Positions 12,497-22,404 of a DNA stretch of 64,000 bases are shown in pieces; position 1 is the stretch's first letter; every line of letters begins with the position of its first letter. The position numbers were made by a program, and so were the translations under genes. This DNA comes from Hormiphora californensis (Eukaryota > Ctenophora > Tentaculata > Cydippida > Pleurobrachiidae): the NCBI GenBank assembly GCA_020137815.1, contig CM035355.1, forward strand, positions 1,181,963-1,245,962. Reading direction: 5' to 3'. The notes below the pieces were generated by a model. It was not told the origin of the DNA. It saw only the letters and a list, made by a program, of their open reading frames with translations, and did no database searches.

Positions 12497-15400
12497 ATTA
12501 TCAACATCTCTAAACCCTCCTCTCCCAGGTATATCCGAGAACTAGAAAAGAAGGATGTCTCCCTCGTTCACTCTATGATACCCCTTGGTTCATGTACTAT
12601 GAAGCTCAACGCTACATCAGAGCTGGCACCTGTGTCCCGCCCTGAGTTCAGTAATATCCATCCCTTCGCGCCCAACCACCAGACACAGGGATATGCAGAA
12701 CTAATCAAGGTTTGGCATGATAAATACAATTACTGTATTTGTTGTAATAAGCATGTTACTTTTAGATGAAAGAGTTTCGGATTTTAAATTGGGAGTTTAA
12801 GAATTCGAGTGTGTACGCGTCTGTTTTTATAAGGCCCATTTTTATTGCAGCCTCTTTGTGTGTAGGAACTTCTAGATTTTCTCTGTTCGTCTCTTTGTGG
12901 CAAGTAAGAGGGGAATAGGAAGCGAAATTAGTTCCTCATGTAAATTTGATACTCTAAATTTCAGGGGCATAAGGGCCTTCTTTTCACCTTCATCCTTTCT
13001 TCTTTGAGCTGTATCGGGCCTCCCTACTTCTTAGCTAGGAAACTGAAATGAAATTACATAAATGAAATTTTGTTCGCATACAGAAATTTGATATGAAACA
13101 GAAATGAAAGAACTTGAGAGTAGGGGAGATGTTACCCCTCCAACCCTAGTAGAACACAGGGACTAATTACCCCAATTACCCCCCCCCCCAATTAACCCCC
13201 CGCCCCCAATAACTCCCCACCTGCCTCTAGGAACTGCACGATGACCTCTGTGAGATAACGGGTTACGATTCCATCTCCTTCCAGCCCAACAGTGGGGCAC
13301 AGGGGGAGTATGCAGGGCTCCTCGCCATCAAGGCATACCATGAGGACATTGGAGAGGGACACCGTAACATCTGCCTGGTATGTAGTGCTGGGTAATTTAG
13401 GAATAAAGTTGAGTTGATATATTGATATATACCCTGTGACGTACAACTATTCCGTATACTACATAAACAACTCACCGTCTGTTGTTGTTCAGATTAAACA
13501 ATGTTTATACTAACAGCCATCATTCTAACAACCTTTCTTGGCACAGGTCCCAGTTAGTGCACATGGTACCAACCCAGCTAGCGCCCAGATGGCTGGTATG
13601 ACTGTTGTCATTGTTAAAACGCTGCCAGATGGACAGATTGATATAGAGGATGTTCGTGAGAAGGTGAGGAATGTTAATTAGTGTTAACTTGTGTTAACTT
13701 GTGTTGTTAACGCCAAGTTAACACGATGAAAAAGAGCTTGATACTTGGCGTAACGCGCGATCCCATACCCCACATCCGCATCAAAATCTCTTCAGCGCGA
13801 GGTTGTCAGCACTACTCAGGACCTTGTGATTGCGCGCGCGGCATAGTTATTGAAATATTAGCCATGAGGTTCGACTTGGACTTGGAGCATGTGGTGATGT
13901 TTGTACTTCTTCACTAATAATTAACGCCCGTTATCCCCCACCCAGTGTGAGAAACATTCTAAGAATTTGAGCAGCATTATGATCACTTACCCTTCAACAT
14001 ATGGGGTCTTTGAGAGTGGAGTTCGAGAAATATGTGATCTGATACATGAACATGGTGGTCAGGTGTATCTAGATGGAGCCAACATGAACGCACAGGTACA
14101 TTGTTGGTTGACCAATGACCCCCTCCCCCCCCCCCTTGGCCCTTCCCTGCACAGTGTACACTGTGCAATGTACAGTGTACACTGTACAATGCACATCCCC
14201 CGGCTCTAATGTATTATTTCCATGATATGCCCTGTCCTTCAAAGATGTCTCCATTATGATATATCACTAGTGGGCAAATGTTTGCATGTAATACTGTAAA
14301 GCAACACATCCCCACACACCAGGTTGGTCTTTGTAAGCCCGGTCACTTTGGATCGGATGTATCTCATCTAAATCTTCATAAGACCTTCTGTATTCCCCAC
14401 GGGGGTGGCGGTCCCGGTGTTGGCCCTATCGGAGTGTAAGTATTGCGTTGTTGGTGGGTTTGTTTGTTGGTCTAACTTGTCAACTACCTACTAGACTGTC
14501 CATCATGACCTGATTCCCATGTCTAATCACCACCCTCCCCTCCCATAGTAAGAAACACTTGACCCCCTTCCTGCCCGGTCACGGTATTATTCCCCCAATG
14601 GGTACAGACGCCCCTGGAGCACGCCCCTTCGGTCAAATATCTGCTGCACCCTACGGCTCAGCTCTTATCCTGCCCATCTCTTGGGCTTACATCAAGCTAA
14701 TGGGTCCCGAGGCGCTCCGCAAAGCAACACAAGTTGCCATCCTCAATGCGAACTACATGGCCAAACGGTTGGAGCCCCACTACGACATTCTGTTCAAGAA
14801 TGAGAATGGCATTTGTGCACATGAGTTCATTATGGACACCAGGAACTTTGAAGGAACAACTGTGGGGGTGATGGACATTGCAAAGCGACTACAGGACTAC
14901 GGTAAGAGGGGCGGTATAATGGGTTATTCAGGTGACCTGTGGAGATACTAGATACATGGGGAGTGCAGTTCTTTGAACTATTCAGAACCTACTACATAAC
15001 AACCCCCCCTATCTCAGGATTCCATGCACCGACAACTAGCTGGCCGGTAGTTAACACATTGATGGTGGAACCTACTGAGAGTGAGGACCAGGGTGAACTG
15101 GATCGATATTGTGACGCACTTATTAGTAAGTATTATAGGGACCGTGATCCTCTGTGAATCACATGCTGTGATCCCCCCCCCCTCTAGTAGAGGAACCAGT
15201 AGCTGAACATATACTGGTCTGTTTGAAACCATTCATCCTCTCCTAGTGGGAGTCCCTAATTTCTGTTCCCTAACACCCCCCCTTTCTAGATATTCGCCAG
15301 GAGATTACAGACATTCAGGAGGGACGGGCTGATATTGAGAACAATGTGATCAAGAGGGCCCCCCACACTCAGAGGGTGGTTACTAATGATGAGTGGGACC

Positions 15401-15729
15401 GACCTTACACACGGAAAGAAGCCGCTTTCCCATTGGTTAGTGCCCCGCAGGGAAATAGGGAAATGTATCCAACATTATTCATTTCCGAAGAATATTTCTC
15501 GATAAAACCTCGATGGAGCTCTATTCCCTCATTCTTACCAATATGTTCCTTGCAGTTGCAGGGGTGAGCTAAATATCTAACAAATCTCTCCTCTATCTAG
15601 CCGTGGATTACAACGGACAAGAAGGTATGGCCAGCATCTGCCAGGGTTGATGACGCCTACGGAGACCAAAACGTGTTCTGCACCTGTCCACCGGTCGAGG
15701 CGTACTCTATCGATGATCTGAAGAAATAG
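5065..15729 (+). CDS. GLDC: Glycine decarboxylase P protein, mitochondrial
   Basis: PLP-dependent P protein of the glycine cleavage system: it decarboxylates glycine and passes aminomethyl to the lipoyl H protein in the mitochondrial matrix. Exons: 5065-5489, 5596-5863, 7869-8000, 8287-8461, 8659-8777, 9032-9137, 9505-9656, 9785-9862, 11845-11969, 12529-12709, 13231-13377, 13547-13663, 13946-14095, 14323-14435, 14549-14901, 15018-15125, 15290-15435, 15601-15729. All junctions keep frame and give 3024 bases, 1007 residues, close to the usual animal length of about 1020. Residues 1-40 are basic and Ser/Thr-rich, like a mitochondrial presequence. The PLP lysine is in [16 protein letters not shown] (codon 14380-14382, about residue 745). 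The N-terminal ([20 protein letters not shown]) and C-terminal ([13 protein letters not shown]) family blocks are intact. The start ATG follows an acceptor-like ccctag by four bases. Intron 2 contains a P450 gene on the other strand. Confidence 0.97.
5977..7474 (-). CDS. Cytochrome P450 (CYP46-like), intronless, one frame break
   Basis: Lies wholly inside GLDC intron 2 on the opposite strand. It reads as a membrane-anchored microsomal P450: N-terminal hydrophobic helix, proline-rich hinge [10 protein letters not shown]-helix WAIKR, K-helix ESLR, PERF motif (6242-6256) and heme-ligand motif [10 protein letters not shown] (6170-6199). The heme region is in a different frame from the rest. The two frames overlap near 6228-6242 and one extra base explains the shift; allowing for it gives about 498 residues, the normal P450 length. 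This could be a real mutation or a sequencing error. The I-helix position, normally (A/G)GxET, reads [10 protein letters not shown], so the oxygen-activation Thr and acid are absent. Closest general resemblance is to CYP46 cholesterol hydroxylases; the substrate is unknown. The ATG is preceded by an acceptor-like ttcag 17 bases upstream. Confidence 0.85.
8485..8622 (+). repeat. (CT)n microsatellite filling GLDC intron 4
   Basis: Nearly pure CT repeat with a few CC interruptions. It occupies most of the 197-bp intron and ends about 36 bases before the acceptor at 8658, so it lies where a polypyrimidine tract would act. Confidence 0.9.
8740..8947 (+). repeat. 38-bp minisatellite duplicating the GLDC exon 5 donor site
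   Basis: About five tandem copies with period 38 bp. The first copy is the coding 3' end of GLDC exon 5 ([11 protein letters not shown]) plus its donor; the others lie in the intron. Each copy repeats the GCACAG|GTA junction, at 8778, 8816, 8854, 8892 and 8930. One copy has gtatg instead of gtagg and ACACAG instead of GCACAG. Confidence 0.9.
10366..11538. mobile_element. Composite inverted/tandem repeat in GLDC intron 8, flanked by 13-bp direct repeats
   Basis: The insert is bounded by TACCATGTATAAT at 10353-10365 and 11539-11551. Inside, the first about 150 bases (gggtgggtcgggcgaactga onward) are the inverted complement of about 10655-10803. From about 10511 the sequence continues as a head-to-tail array with a 416-bp period (unit starts near 10515, 10931 and 11347), nearly identical between copies, with a partial third unit. 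No protein-coding content is recognised; the 65-residue reverse ORFs repeated in each unit are probably chance. Confidence 0.7.
11578..11604. other. Perfect GC-rich hairpin in GLDC intron 8
   Basis: Two 12-base arms, CCGCACCGGGCC and GGCCCGGTGCGG, separated by GAA. No role is known. It is not a terminator, since this is a eukaryotic intron. Confidence 0.8.
12414..12497 (+). repeat. (CT)n microsatellite before GLDC exon 10
   Basis: CT repeat ending about 30 bases before the acceptor at 12528 in GLDC intron 9. The rest of that intron is purine-rich, with many GAGAGA and aagag runs. Confidence 0.9.
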
Positions 15730-16773
15730 AGTTGTGGTGTGGACAATGGACAATATGTGTGATGATAAGAAGTGACCCCATCAAACTAACATTTTCAACA
15801 GTGACCCTCTTTGTATAAACACTTGGTGGTGGAAGATTGGGGAGGTATAGGGGCCTGTGGGGCGAGGTGCTCTCACAGTGCCTCGCCCCACAAGCAAAAC
15901 ACTTGATGTCATGGGCCCTCTATGCTATTCCCTTCTCAGCTAGTACAAAAGGGGATGGGGGAACAGATTGGCACAACAATTAATCTGAGATATTTATTTT
16001 CCGAAGAAATCTAAATAGGGAGTCAGGAATTGAGCGTTAGAGTTAATACACATTTTCAAGAGCACAGCTTTTTATAATGTCAGTGTCTGTGTATCTGTTA
16101 TTTTCGACCTTTTTTATCCGATTATTATTCGTGCTGTCGTTCTAATTGTACGATTGTGTTGTACGGTATATGTCACTGTGTCATGTGTCATAATCAATGT
16201 TACAGTTACTGTAAGTCACTATTATAGTAAATAGAACTCTAGAGGTCATCAACTCTGAATGGAATGCTTTTAAGTTCCGTCCGGATATCGTACGCGAAAA
16301 TAACTTTTCTTCGATGCTTTCTACGGCGCGCGAAATTGATTTCATTTACGGCGCGGCGCGCGATTTCAAGAAACATTTTATTTCTCTCTCACGCCGCGCG
16401 AGAGAAAGCTCTCCCAGTTTTCAGAAATCAGTTTTCAAACCTTACCATGTCTTAGTGGTTGAGTGCTCTGCGCCATTTCACCCCTAACTTCCCTAGTGGG
16501 TTGTGTTATTTATGTTTTCGATAGCTAAATTAAAATCTGGGTTCCTTCCATTGCTAACAATCTAACGATCTTGGCGGTCAAGGGCTACCCGTAAGGGTCT
16601 GGTTTGGGATTATCGTTTAGTGCTATCGTTGTCTATCAGATACCATTTAGTTAATTAAAATTAGTCATGTGGTTGCGTGACTGTAGCTGTTTGATAAAAG
16701 TTAGTCTAAGTATACTCCTTTGGTAGCGTGCACGGTGCACCTGTAATCAGGCTGCAAGGCACCCAGATTATAA
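15730..16773. other. GLDC 3' flank and intergenic DNA
   Basis: Presumed 3' UTR, then AT-rich sequence. A GCGC-rich tract near 16280-16400 resembles 3740-3830. No gene is supported; the short ORF at 16264-16455 is a by-product of the GC-rich tract. Confidence 0.5.
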
Positions 16774-16875
16774 CTAAAGGAGCGAAAAGTTCTGCTAGCC
16801 ACCTTGAAACGGGTTCGTACAGATGATCCAGGTGGCAATTATTATATCAGAAACAATGTGATCCAAGTCGGATAG
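16774..16875 (+). pseudogene. C-terminal remnant of the LINE ORF1-like frame
   Basis: Thirty-three codons from LKERKVLLATLKRV to YYIRNNVIQVG and a stop. They align without gaps to the last 33 codons of the ORF at 4024-4623 (LKEQKALRSTLKRI ... YFIRNNLIQVG), with several substitutions. A stop precedes the fragment, so only the tail survives. Confidence 0.75.
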
Positions 16876-17088
16876 CGAACTGAACTTTATCAATCGGACT
16901 GTTTCTATATGTTACCCCGCTTTAGGTAACTGCCGATGCTTTTAGCCTCTCGGCCTTGTAGGATATATATATTTAACTATATATGTCTATAGTGTAAGAG
17001 CGGGAAGGGTCTGTTAATGACTCTAATATAAATTGTGATGTTCATTCATTCATTCATAATCGCGCCCGTTTTCGGATTCGATTTTTGC

Positions 17089-17527
17089 ATGTGCTTGGCT
17101 AACAAATTGCCCACCTACTCGCCTTAGCACACGTAGCCAAGTCTCTTGAAAGCGATGGTAGCGGGTCTATGTATTATGCCGATGAACTTTGGTGTGGACT
17201 TCCTGGAATTTGATGGTCTTAACGACCTAGAAATGACATGCTGTGGAGGGGAGAGACTCCGAACAAGTTCATTCCCTCTGGCCCTCAATAGTCCTGTGTT
17301 GTGTGACTTGGTGGGTGTTCAAAAAATGAAGGAACTCGATGTGGAGGACTTCTCCCGATCCTCAGTTCTATGTTTCATCCAATCCTGCTACTCCGGATCT
17401 ACAGCTGTCAGCCGTGAAAACTTTCGAGAGGTGAACAAGCTGAGTGCAGTGTTCAAGGTGGAATGGATGATAAAAGAGTGTCTTGAGTTTTACACTGACC
17501 TCTGCTCCGAGTTGAGCTCCCTTGAAA
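17089..17527 (+). pseudogene. Truncated duplicate of the BTB gene at 19951-21498
   Basis: From the upstream leader (gccttagcacacgtagccaa) through the ATG at 17155 and about 125 codons, this copy matches the downstream gene almost base for base, including the BTB domain. Identity stops abruptly after cttgaaa (about 17527), where the intact gene continues with AENVRF-type sequence and this copy runs into unrelated GC-rich DNA. A foldback element starts about 55 bases later. The surviving frame is open but lacks three quarters of the protein. Confidence 0.85.
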
Positions 17528-17581
17528 CGGGGGCCGCAGGATTGTTTTGCCCGCGTCACCCCACCCAATGTTAAGAATCAA

Positions 17582-18132
17582 AGCTAGTGAAAAAATCAAG
17601 TCAAACGGACTCAGGGGCCAAAGTTATAAGCACCGCCGTTTTTTCGCTCGCAAAGTTATCTTCGACCCAGCCGGGCCCGTCCTGAGCTCAGGCCAAACGC
17701 GCGCGTGGCATTCCCTTCAGTCCCCTCGTTGCGGGGGTGCGCGCATGAGGGGGCTGCAGCGCATTCCAATCACCCCCCTTTTCGTGCGCGGAATGTTTTT
17801 GCGCGTCACATCACATGTTAACGTGTGGTGTGCGCGTGAAAATTGATAAATTTCATATGCGCGGTCATTTTGGGGTGACAACTTCAAAAAATCCGACTTT
17901 AGGGATCGGGCGCCGTTACGATCTGGGTGTTTGGTGGCTTGGATTGGAATGCGCTGCAGCCCCCTCATGCGCGCACCCCCGCAACGAGGGGACTGAAGGG
18001 AATGCCGCGCGCGCGTTTGGCCTGAGCTCAGGACGGGCCCGGCTGGGTCGAAGATAACTTTGCGAGCGAAAAAACGGCGGTGCTTATAACTTTGGCCCCT
18101 GAAGTCCGTTTGACTTGATTCTTTCACTAGCT
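17582..18132. mobile_element. Foldback element, about 200-bp arms
   Basis: Left end agctagtgaaaaaatcaag and right end cttgattctttcactagct are inverted copies. The arms remain complementary for about 200 bases, including the GC-rich block around 17660-17760 and 17940-18060. A TA next to GTGAAA at both ends is consistent with TA target duplication. The arm block cagccccctcatgcgcgcac recurs at about 18547-18566, so pieces are scattered nearby. ORFs in both arms are mirror artefacts. Confidence 0.75.
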
Positions 18133-18834
18133 GTTAGATCTGACAATTATCTACCTTGCTGTTTTTGAGAGGAGTTAATTGGACTTCAGGAGGCTGAGCA
18201 ATAGCCGTTCAAAGATGGGTTGTTTTCAAAAAGTGACGTCACAGATTCTTGCAGGGACACCATTTTTATAATTTGAATTAAAATCTCGAATTTTTTATTT
18301 TACCGCACTCGATTTTGCGGAGTTTGGTTCATATCTCCTGTTCCTGATAAGATAGAGACCTGAAACCGGTTGCATTTGAAAGCTGTTATCTTCCTCTTTC
18401 CAACGCTACCAAAACGATTTCTGTACCTTATCTGGAACCGGAGATATGATTGATTATGTATTCCCCCCAGCGCGGTATTCCCTCCAGGCCCCTTATATTA
18501 TATTATAAGGGGCCTGCAACGTATGCCAATGGCTTGGAATGCGCTGCAGCCCCCTCATGCGCGCACCCCCGCAATTATATTATAAGGGGCCTGCAACGTA
18601 TGCCAATTTGGTGGCCTGTTTACAGGTGCGCGCTGCCAAAAAAGTTGATTCACTAAAATGGCTCTAACCGCCAAACCACTCAACCGTTTTGGCTAAATCA
18701 AAGTTTATCTGGTAGGAAATGTCAAGGCCTAACCCCAACCCAAACCCCAGCCCTAACCCTAACCCCACTTTAGCCCTAACCCTAAAAAACCGTTTGTCAG
18801 CACTCACGAAACACCCAGATTTTAACGCTGGCCA
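18133..18834. other. Repeat debris with degenerate telomere-like tract
   Basis: Contains a fragment with the recurrent core TTCCTGATAAGATAGAGACC (about 18341-18360), two copies of a ttatattataaggggcctgc segment, and at about 18726-18786 a run of ccctaaccctaacccc and variants resembling degenerate metazoan telomere repeats (complement of TTAGGG). No gene. Confidence 0.6.
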
Positions 18835-18836
18835 TA

Positions 18837-19378
18837 GGGATCCCTAAAGGAAAACCCAAGCAACAATAGCCCTCACTTGGGTTTTGTGAAATTTCACACG
18901 GTCATTGCTCCACCCCCTGATGAGATAGAGACTTGAAATTTTGTAGTGAGGTAGAACTCGACATGATCTATCCAACTACAAAATATCAAGTCTCTATCTC
19001 ATCAGGGGGTGGAGCAATGATCGTGGGAAATTTCACAAAACCCAAGTGAGGGCTATTGTTGCTTGGGTTTTCCTTTAAAAAAGTTCAGTATTTACACAGA
19101 GTTTAAAGTCCATTTTTTTCAACTGTTCACCCCCCAAAGTCGTGCGCGGAATTGTTTTGCGCGTTTATCACATGTGGCTTTTTTCAAGAAAATATTGGAT
19201 TGTGTGCTGCAAAATTGACAAAATTGAGCGCTGCGGCGAAAAAAGTTTCCGAAAACGCTGCAAATCGAGTGCGAAAGACGCAGTCGTTACACCCAGAGCG
19301 GCGCGGGCGCTCTGGGTGTAACGACTGAGTAAAGACTGTGTAAACTCTGTGTAAATACTGAACTTTTTTAGGGATCCC
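18837..19378. mobile_element. TIR element (same family as 3908-4813) with a second element inserted in it
   Basis: Ends GGGATCCC, flanked by TA (18835-18836 and 19379-19380). The right end carries the same terminal repeat as the 906-bp element, and the left copy is split by an inserted hairpin at 18847-19075. The interior is unrelated to the ORF of the other copy. It contains a strong hairpin, CGTTACACCCAGAGC against its complement (about 19284-19323). Confidence 0.75.
18847..19075. mobile_element. 229-bp hairpin MITE inserted into the left terminal repeat
   Basis: Almost perfectly palindromic, starting AAGGAAAACCCAAGCAACAA and ending with its complement. TA at 18845-18846 and 19076-19077 is the target duplication. 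Removing the insert and one TA restores the terminal repeat exactly as at 3914-3930. The centre holds TGAGATAGAGACTTGAAA, also seen inverted on the other arm. Confidence 0.85.
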
Positions 19379-19411
19379 TATCAGAGAAACAGTTGAGTGG
19401 TCTGGCGGTTA

Positions 19412-19631
19412 AAGTCGGATTTTTTGAAACTGTCACCCCCCTGAAATAACAAATTTGTCATATCTCCGGTTCCTGATAAGATAAAGACTTGAAATTTGGA
19501 GGTTCGGAAGAACTTAGCAAGATCTTTATAACCTCCAAATTTCAAGTCTCTATCTCATCAGGAACCGGACTTATGGTCATTTAAAGAAATTTGAAAACTC
19601 AGGGGGGTGACAGTTTCAAAAAATCCGACTT
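19412..19631. mobile_element. 220-bp hairpin MITE
   Basis: Ends AAGTCGGATTTTTTGAAACT and its complement, flanked by TA (19410-19411, 19632-19633). The centre carries GATAAAGACTTGAAATTT and its inverted copy, the core shared with the 229-bp MITE. A fragment of its end also appears near 17885-17905. Confidence 0.8.
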
Positions 19632-19633
19632 TA

Positions 19634-19950
19634 GAGCCGTTTAAGTGCTGGGCACTGCAGGGTTGGCATGCGCAAGTGTGCGCGTTTTCCACGGCTTCTA
19701 GGGCCTGTAGCATAGGCCAAACTGCAGGGTATAGTACTCTTTTAGCAGCTTGTACCTGTAAAAAGGCCTCCAAACACCCAGAATTTTTGGTTGAGTGGTC
19801 TGGCGGTTAGAGCCGTATAAGTGCAGGGTACTCTTTTAGCAGCTTGTACCTGTAAAAAGGCCTCCAAACACCCAGAATTTTTGGCATGTGCTGGCAAATA
19901 AATTGCCCGTATACTCGCCTTAGCACACGTAGCCAAGTCTCTTGAAAACG
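19634..19950 (+). other. BTB gene 5' flank with internal duplication
   Basis: A block beginning gcagggta and ending cacccagaatttttgg occurs twice, near 19725-19790 and 19825-19884. The segment from about 19883 to the ATG is shared with the truncated BTB copy, so it marks the start of the gene duplication. Confidence 0.6.
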
Positions 19951-21498
19951 ATGGTAGCGGGTCTATGTATTGTTCCGATGAACTTTGGTGTGAACTTCCT
20001 GGAATTTGATGGTCTTAATGACCTAGAAATGACATGCTGTGGAGGGGAGAGACTCCGAACAAGTTCATTCCCTCTGGCCCTCAATAGTCCTGTGTTATGT
20101 GACTTAGTGGGTGTTCAAAAAATGAAGGAACTCGATGTGGAGGACTTCTCCCGATCCTCAGTTCTCTGTTTCATCCAATCCTGCTACTCCGGATCTACAG
20201 CTGTCAGCCGTGAAAACTTTCGAGAGGTGAACAAACTGAGTGCAGTGTTCAAGGTGGAATGGATGATAAAAGAGTGTCTTGAGTTTTACACTGACCTCTG
20301 CTCCGAGTTGAGCTCCCTTGAAAATGTTCGTTTTCTGTTCGAGGAAGCGGCATACATACTGAGGGAGAGGAACAACAAGGACCTTCAAGATGCACTGAAC
20401 AATGGACTGCTGAATTTCCCAGATCTCCGGTTATCCCTTGTGCAGGATTTCATGTCTCGTGATCCCAACAAACAGGAGTTGGCGTGTACTGACCTGTGCC
20501 TCTCCCTCGCTGGAAGTGCTATCCCAGCTCTCTACAGTGGACTGATTAAAATGATATCAGGCAGAACCCCTCCTGTACAACTTACAGTTGCTGAAAAACG
20601 GTTCCTCCCCCAGACGCTGACGGTGTGCTTCCGGTCTGACTCTGATGTTTATCTTCAACTTGTGGACACCCTGCAGACAACATTATGCAAGGAGGATATT
20701 GAGGTTCTACTAAAACCTCTTTGTAATGTTTTTCATAACTTAGCAGAGCTCTGTGATGAAGATCAGAAGGTAGTTTATCCGATAGAACTGCCGGCTTTGA
20801 AGGACTGTAAAACCTTGTTGGATGCTATTCGAATCTTTGATCGGGAACCACGAATTCAATCTTGGATCCAGTTTGCGGATTGTGTCGGTTACTATTGTTT
20901 TACCAATCGAGGAATGTGCGAGGATTCGGAAGTTTTGGAGGCTTTAAACGTATCACTAGAAAAGCGGTATAAAAACTATCCCTACAGTACGTGCAATGTA
21001 ACTGGGTTAGGATTGGAACGGAGATTGAGAGATTTTCCAATGTTGCTGGACGTCTTCAATAGATATGAACAAGGGAGAGAAGCTGGTCACCTGCGTTTAG
21101 AGTTCGGGAAACGCCTTAAACCTCCGTGTAAACTTTTGAAAACTGCATTCCTTGATATTCATGATAGTCCTAGTTTTTGTGAGCACAACCCCCAACCCAC
21201 ACACAAGAGGTGTAAGGTTGCAGTGAATTTCTTTCTTGTTGTAAGAGATCAGGATAGTTTTCCAACCTTTACTATCGAGTTGGAGAAAGATAGCTCAATT
21301 CTTGATGCTCAATCAGATACCCACTTCCACCAAGAACCCGATATTTTGAAAACCATTGTCGTACAAGAGCATCGCAATGGTGTATGTATGAATTTTACAA
21401 GTAATCTAAATAAAGAACCATGCCATAACTTCTGCTATTATCTAGCAGAATCTGCTATATTCACAATACGCTGGCCCTTGATTTCCTCGCCCGTGTGA
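19951..21498 (+). CDS. BTB/POZ-domain protein, intronless
   Basis: 515-residue single-exon frame starting at ATG 19951 (MVAGLCIVPMNFG); an earlier in-frame start would need a TTG. Residues about 20-110 read as a BTB/POZ fold: a GGERLRTSSFPLAL core, then VEDFSRSSVLCFIQSCYSGS and a final helix KVEWMIKECLEFY. The following about 150 helical residues (LRERNNKDLQDAL, LVQDFMSRDP) are where BTB proteins usually carry a BACK-like region. The C-terminal half (FPMLLDVFNRYE, KVAVNFFLVVRDQDSF) is not recognised. BTB proteins commonly act as Cullin-3 adaptors; that role here is inferred from family only. A truncated near-identical copy lies 2.8 kb upstream. ATG is 18 bases after an acceptor-like cgtag. 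Confidence 0.75.
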   Translation: MVAGLCIVPMNFGVNFLEFDGLNDLEMTCCGGERLRTSSFPLALNSPVLCDLVGVQKMKELDVEDFSRSSVLCFIQSCYSGSTAVSRENFREVNKLSAVFKVEWMIKECLEFYTDLCSELSSLENVRFLFEEAAYILRERNNKDLQDALNNGLLNFPDLRLSLVQDFMSRDPNKQELACTDLCLSLAGSAIPALYSGLIKMISGRTPPVQLTVAEKRFLPQTLTVCFRSDSDVYLQLVDTLQTTLCKEDIEVLLKPLCNVFHNLAELCDEDQKVVYPIELPALKDCKTLLDAIRIFDREPRIQSWIQFADCVGYYCFTNRGMCEDSEVLEALNVSLEKRYKNYPYSTCNVTGLGLERRLRDFPMLLDVFNRYEQGREAGHLRLEFGKRLKPPCKLLKTAFLDIHDSPSFCEHNPQPTHKRCKVAVNFFLVVRDQDSFPTFTIELEKDSSILDAQSDTHFHQEPDILKTIVVQEHRNGVCMNFTSNLNKEPCHNFCYYLAESAIFTIRWPLISSPV

Positions 21499-21759
21499 AC
21501 AGAGAAGCCTGGATTTGCACCGTGTTTTCTACAAAGATGTTTCAGTAAAGCTGTTAGCTGCAAACAACATGGTGTTTTCGTACTTTGTACATTTTCTTTG
21601 TGTTTGCTTCATATCGAATTTTATGGAACGATCTAATTTTTTATCCTTATAAAGTTATTATTTTTTTAATCTTTTTTAAACATTAATTACCTTGTAACAC
21701 CACTAACACACTTATAACTCTCCTTTCGCCCCTTATAGCCAAGTCTCCACTCCTTCAAG

Positions 21760-21927
21760 ATGCTATACTGGCGAGCAGCAGGATTGAACTACCTACAGTT
21801 CTCAAGGATTGCTGCCCAGGCCGTCCGACGAGGACTGAAACCCGAGGCAAAGGAGATCGCCCTCAAGGCTGAGGAGGGACTTATGAAGAAGACCAAGTGG
21901 GAGGGAGGCAAGGCAATCAAGGCCTAA
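21760..21927 (+). CDS. ATP5F1E: ATP synthase F1 subunit epsilon, mitochondrial
   Basis: A single 55-residue exon, MLYWRAAGLNYLQFSRI then AQAVRRGLKPEAKE, matches the mitochondrial epsilon subunit pattern (YWRxAGLxYxxxSxIxAxAVRxxLK). This small subunit stabilises the F1 central stalk with gamma and delta on the matrix side. The length is right for the family (about 50 residues). The gene sits between the BTB gene and AHSA1 on the same strand. An acceptor-like ttatag lies 21 bases before the ATG, so an upstream leader or trans-spliced leader is likely. Confidence 0.9.
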   Translation: MLYWRAAGLNYLQFSRIAAQAVRRGLKPEAKEIALKAEEGLMKKTKWEGGKAIKA

Positions 21928-22404
21928 TATGTGATACACACAGACCTTCCATAATTCGTAAATTATTATTATCTCTCGCGTTATAGATTTTGTAAGAAGT
22001 GAACTTGGGATGTGTTTTGGCTTCTTTGATAACCCTTGGCACTGTTCAAACTTTTCAAACTTTTGTTATGCTCCAGTACACTTATGCGTGTGTGTGTGTG
22101 TTTGTGTGCAACATGTTGAGAATGTATATATGGAACTGGAAGTGTGTACTGTGCAAGTGAATGTAAGTGTCCCAAAACTATGTCACACTTTTGCCGAACT
22201 TGAGCTACGCGCGGTTTGCAACTGCACTCCGCGCGAGCAAAGCACTAACTGTCAGCGTAACCAGAAAATTCGGGAAACAGTGCCAAGGGAAAGCTGCGTG
22301 TTTTCACGATAACCACTCCCCAAACAACAAACCTAACTTCCCCAGTCCCTTACAACACAACCTCTTTACCTATAAATCACCCTCCTCTCTATCTCTCTAT
22401 AGCA

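Noticed and set aside
14150-14192. GTACAGTGTACACTGTAC palindromes in GLDC intron 13
   Set aside because: Short, AT/GC-balanced local inverted repeats without recurrence or context; likely slippage products.
17089-17574. Second functional BTB gene
   Set aside because: Stops matching after about 125 codons and runs into foldback-flanking DNA; three quarters of the protein is missing.
18911-18938. Hammerhead ribozyme (CTGATGAG ... GAAA)
   Set aside because: The core letters partly match, but stem II cannot pair in this or most other copies and the base before GAAA is wrong. Kept only as a recurrent element core.
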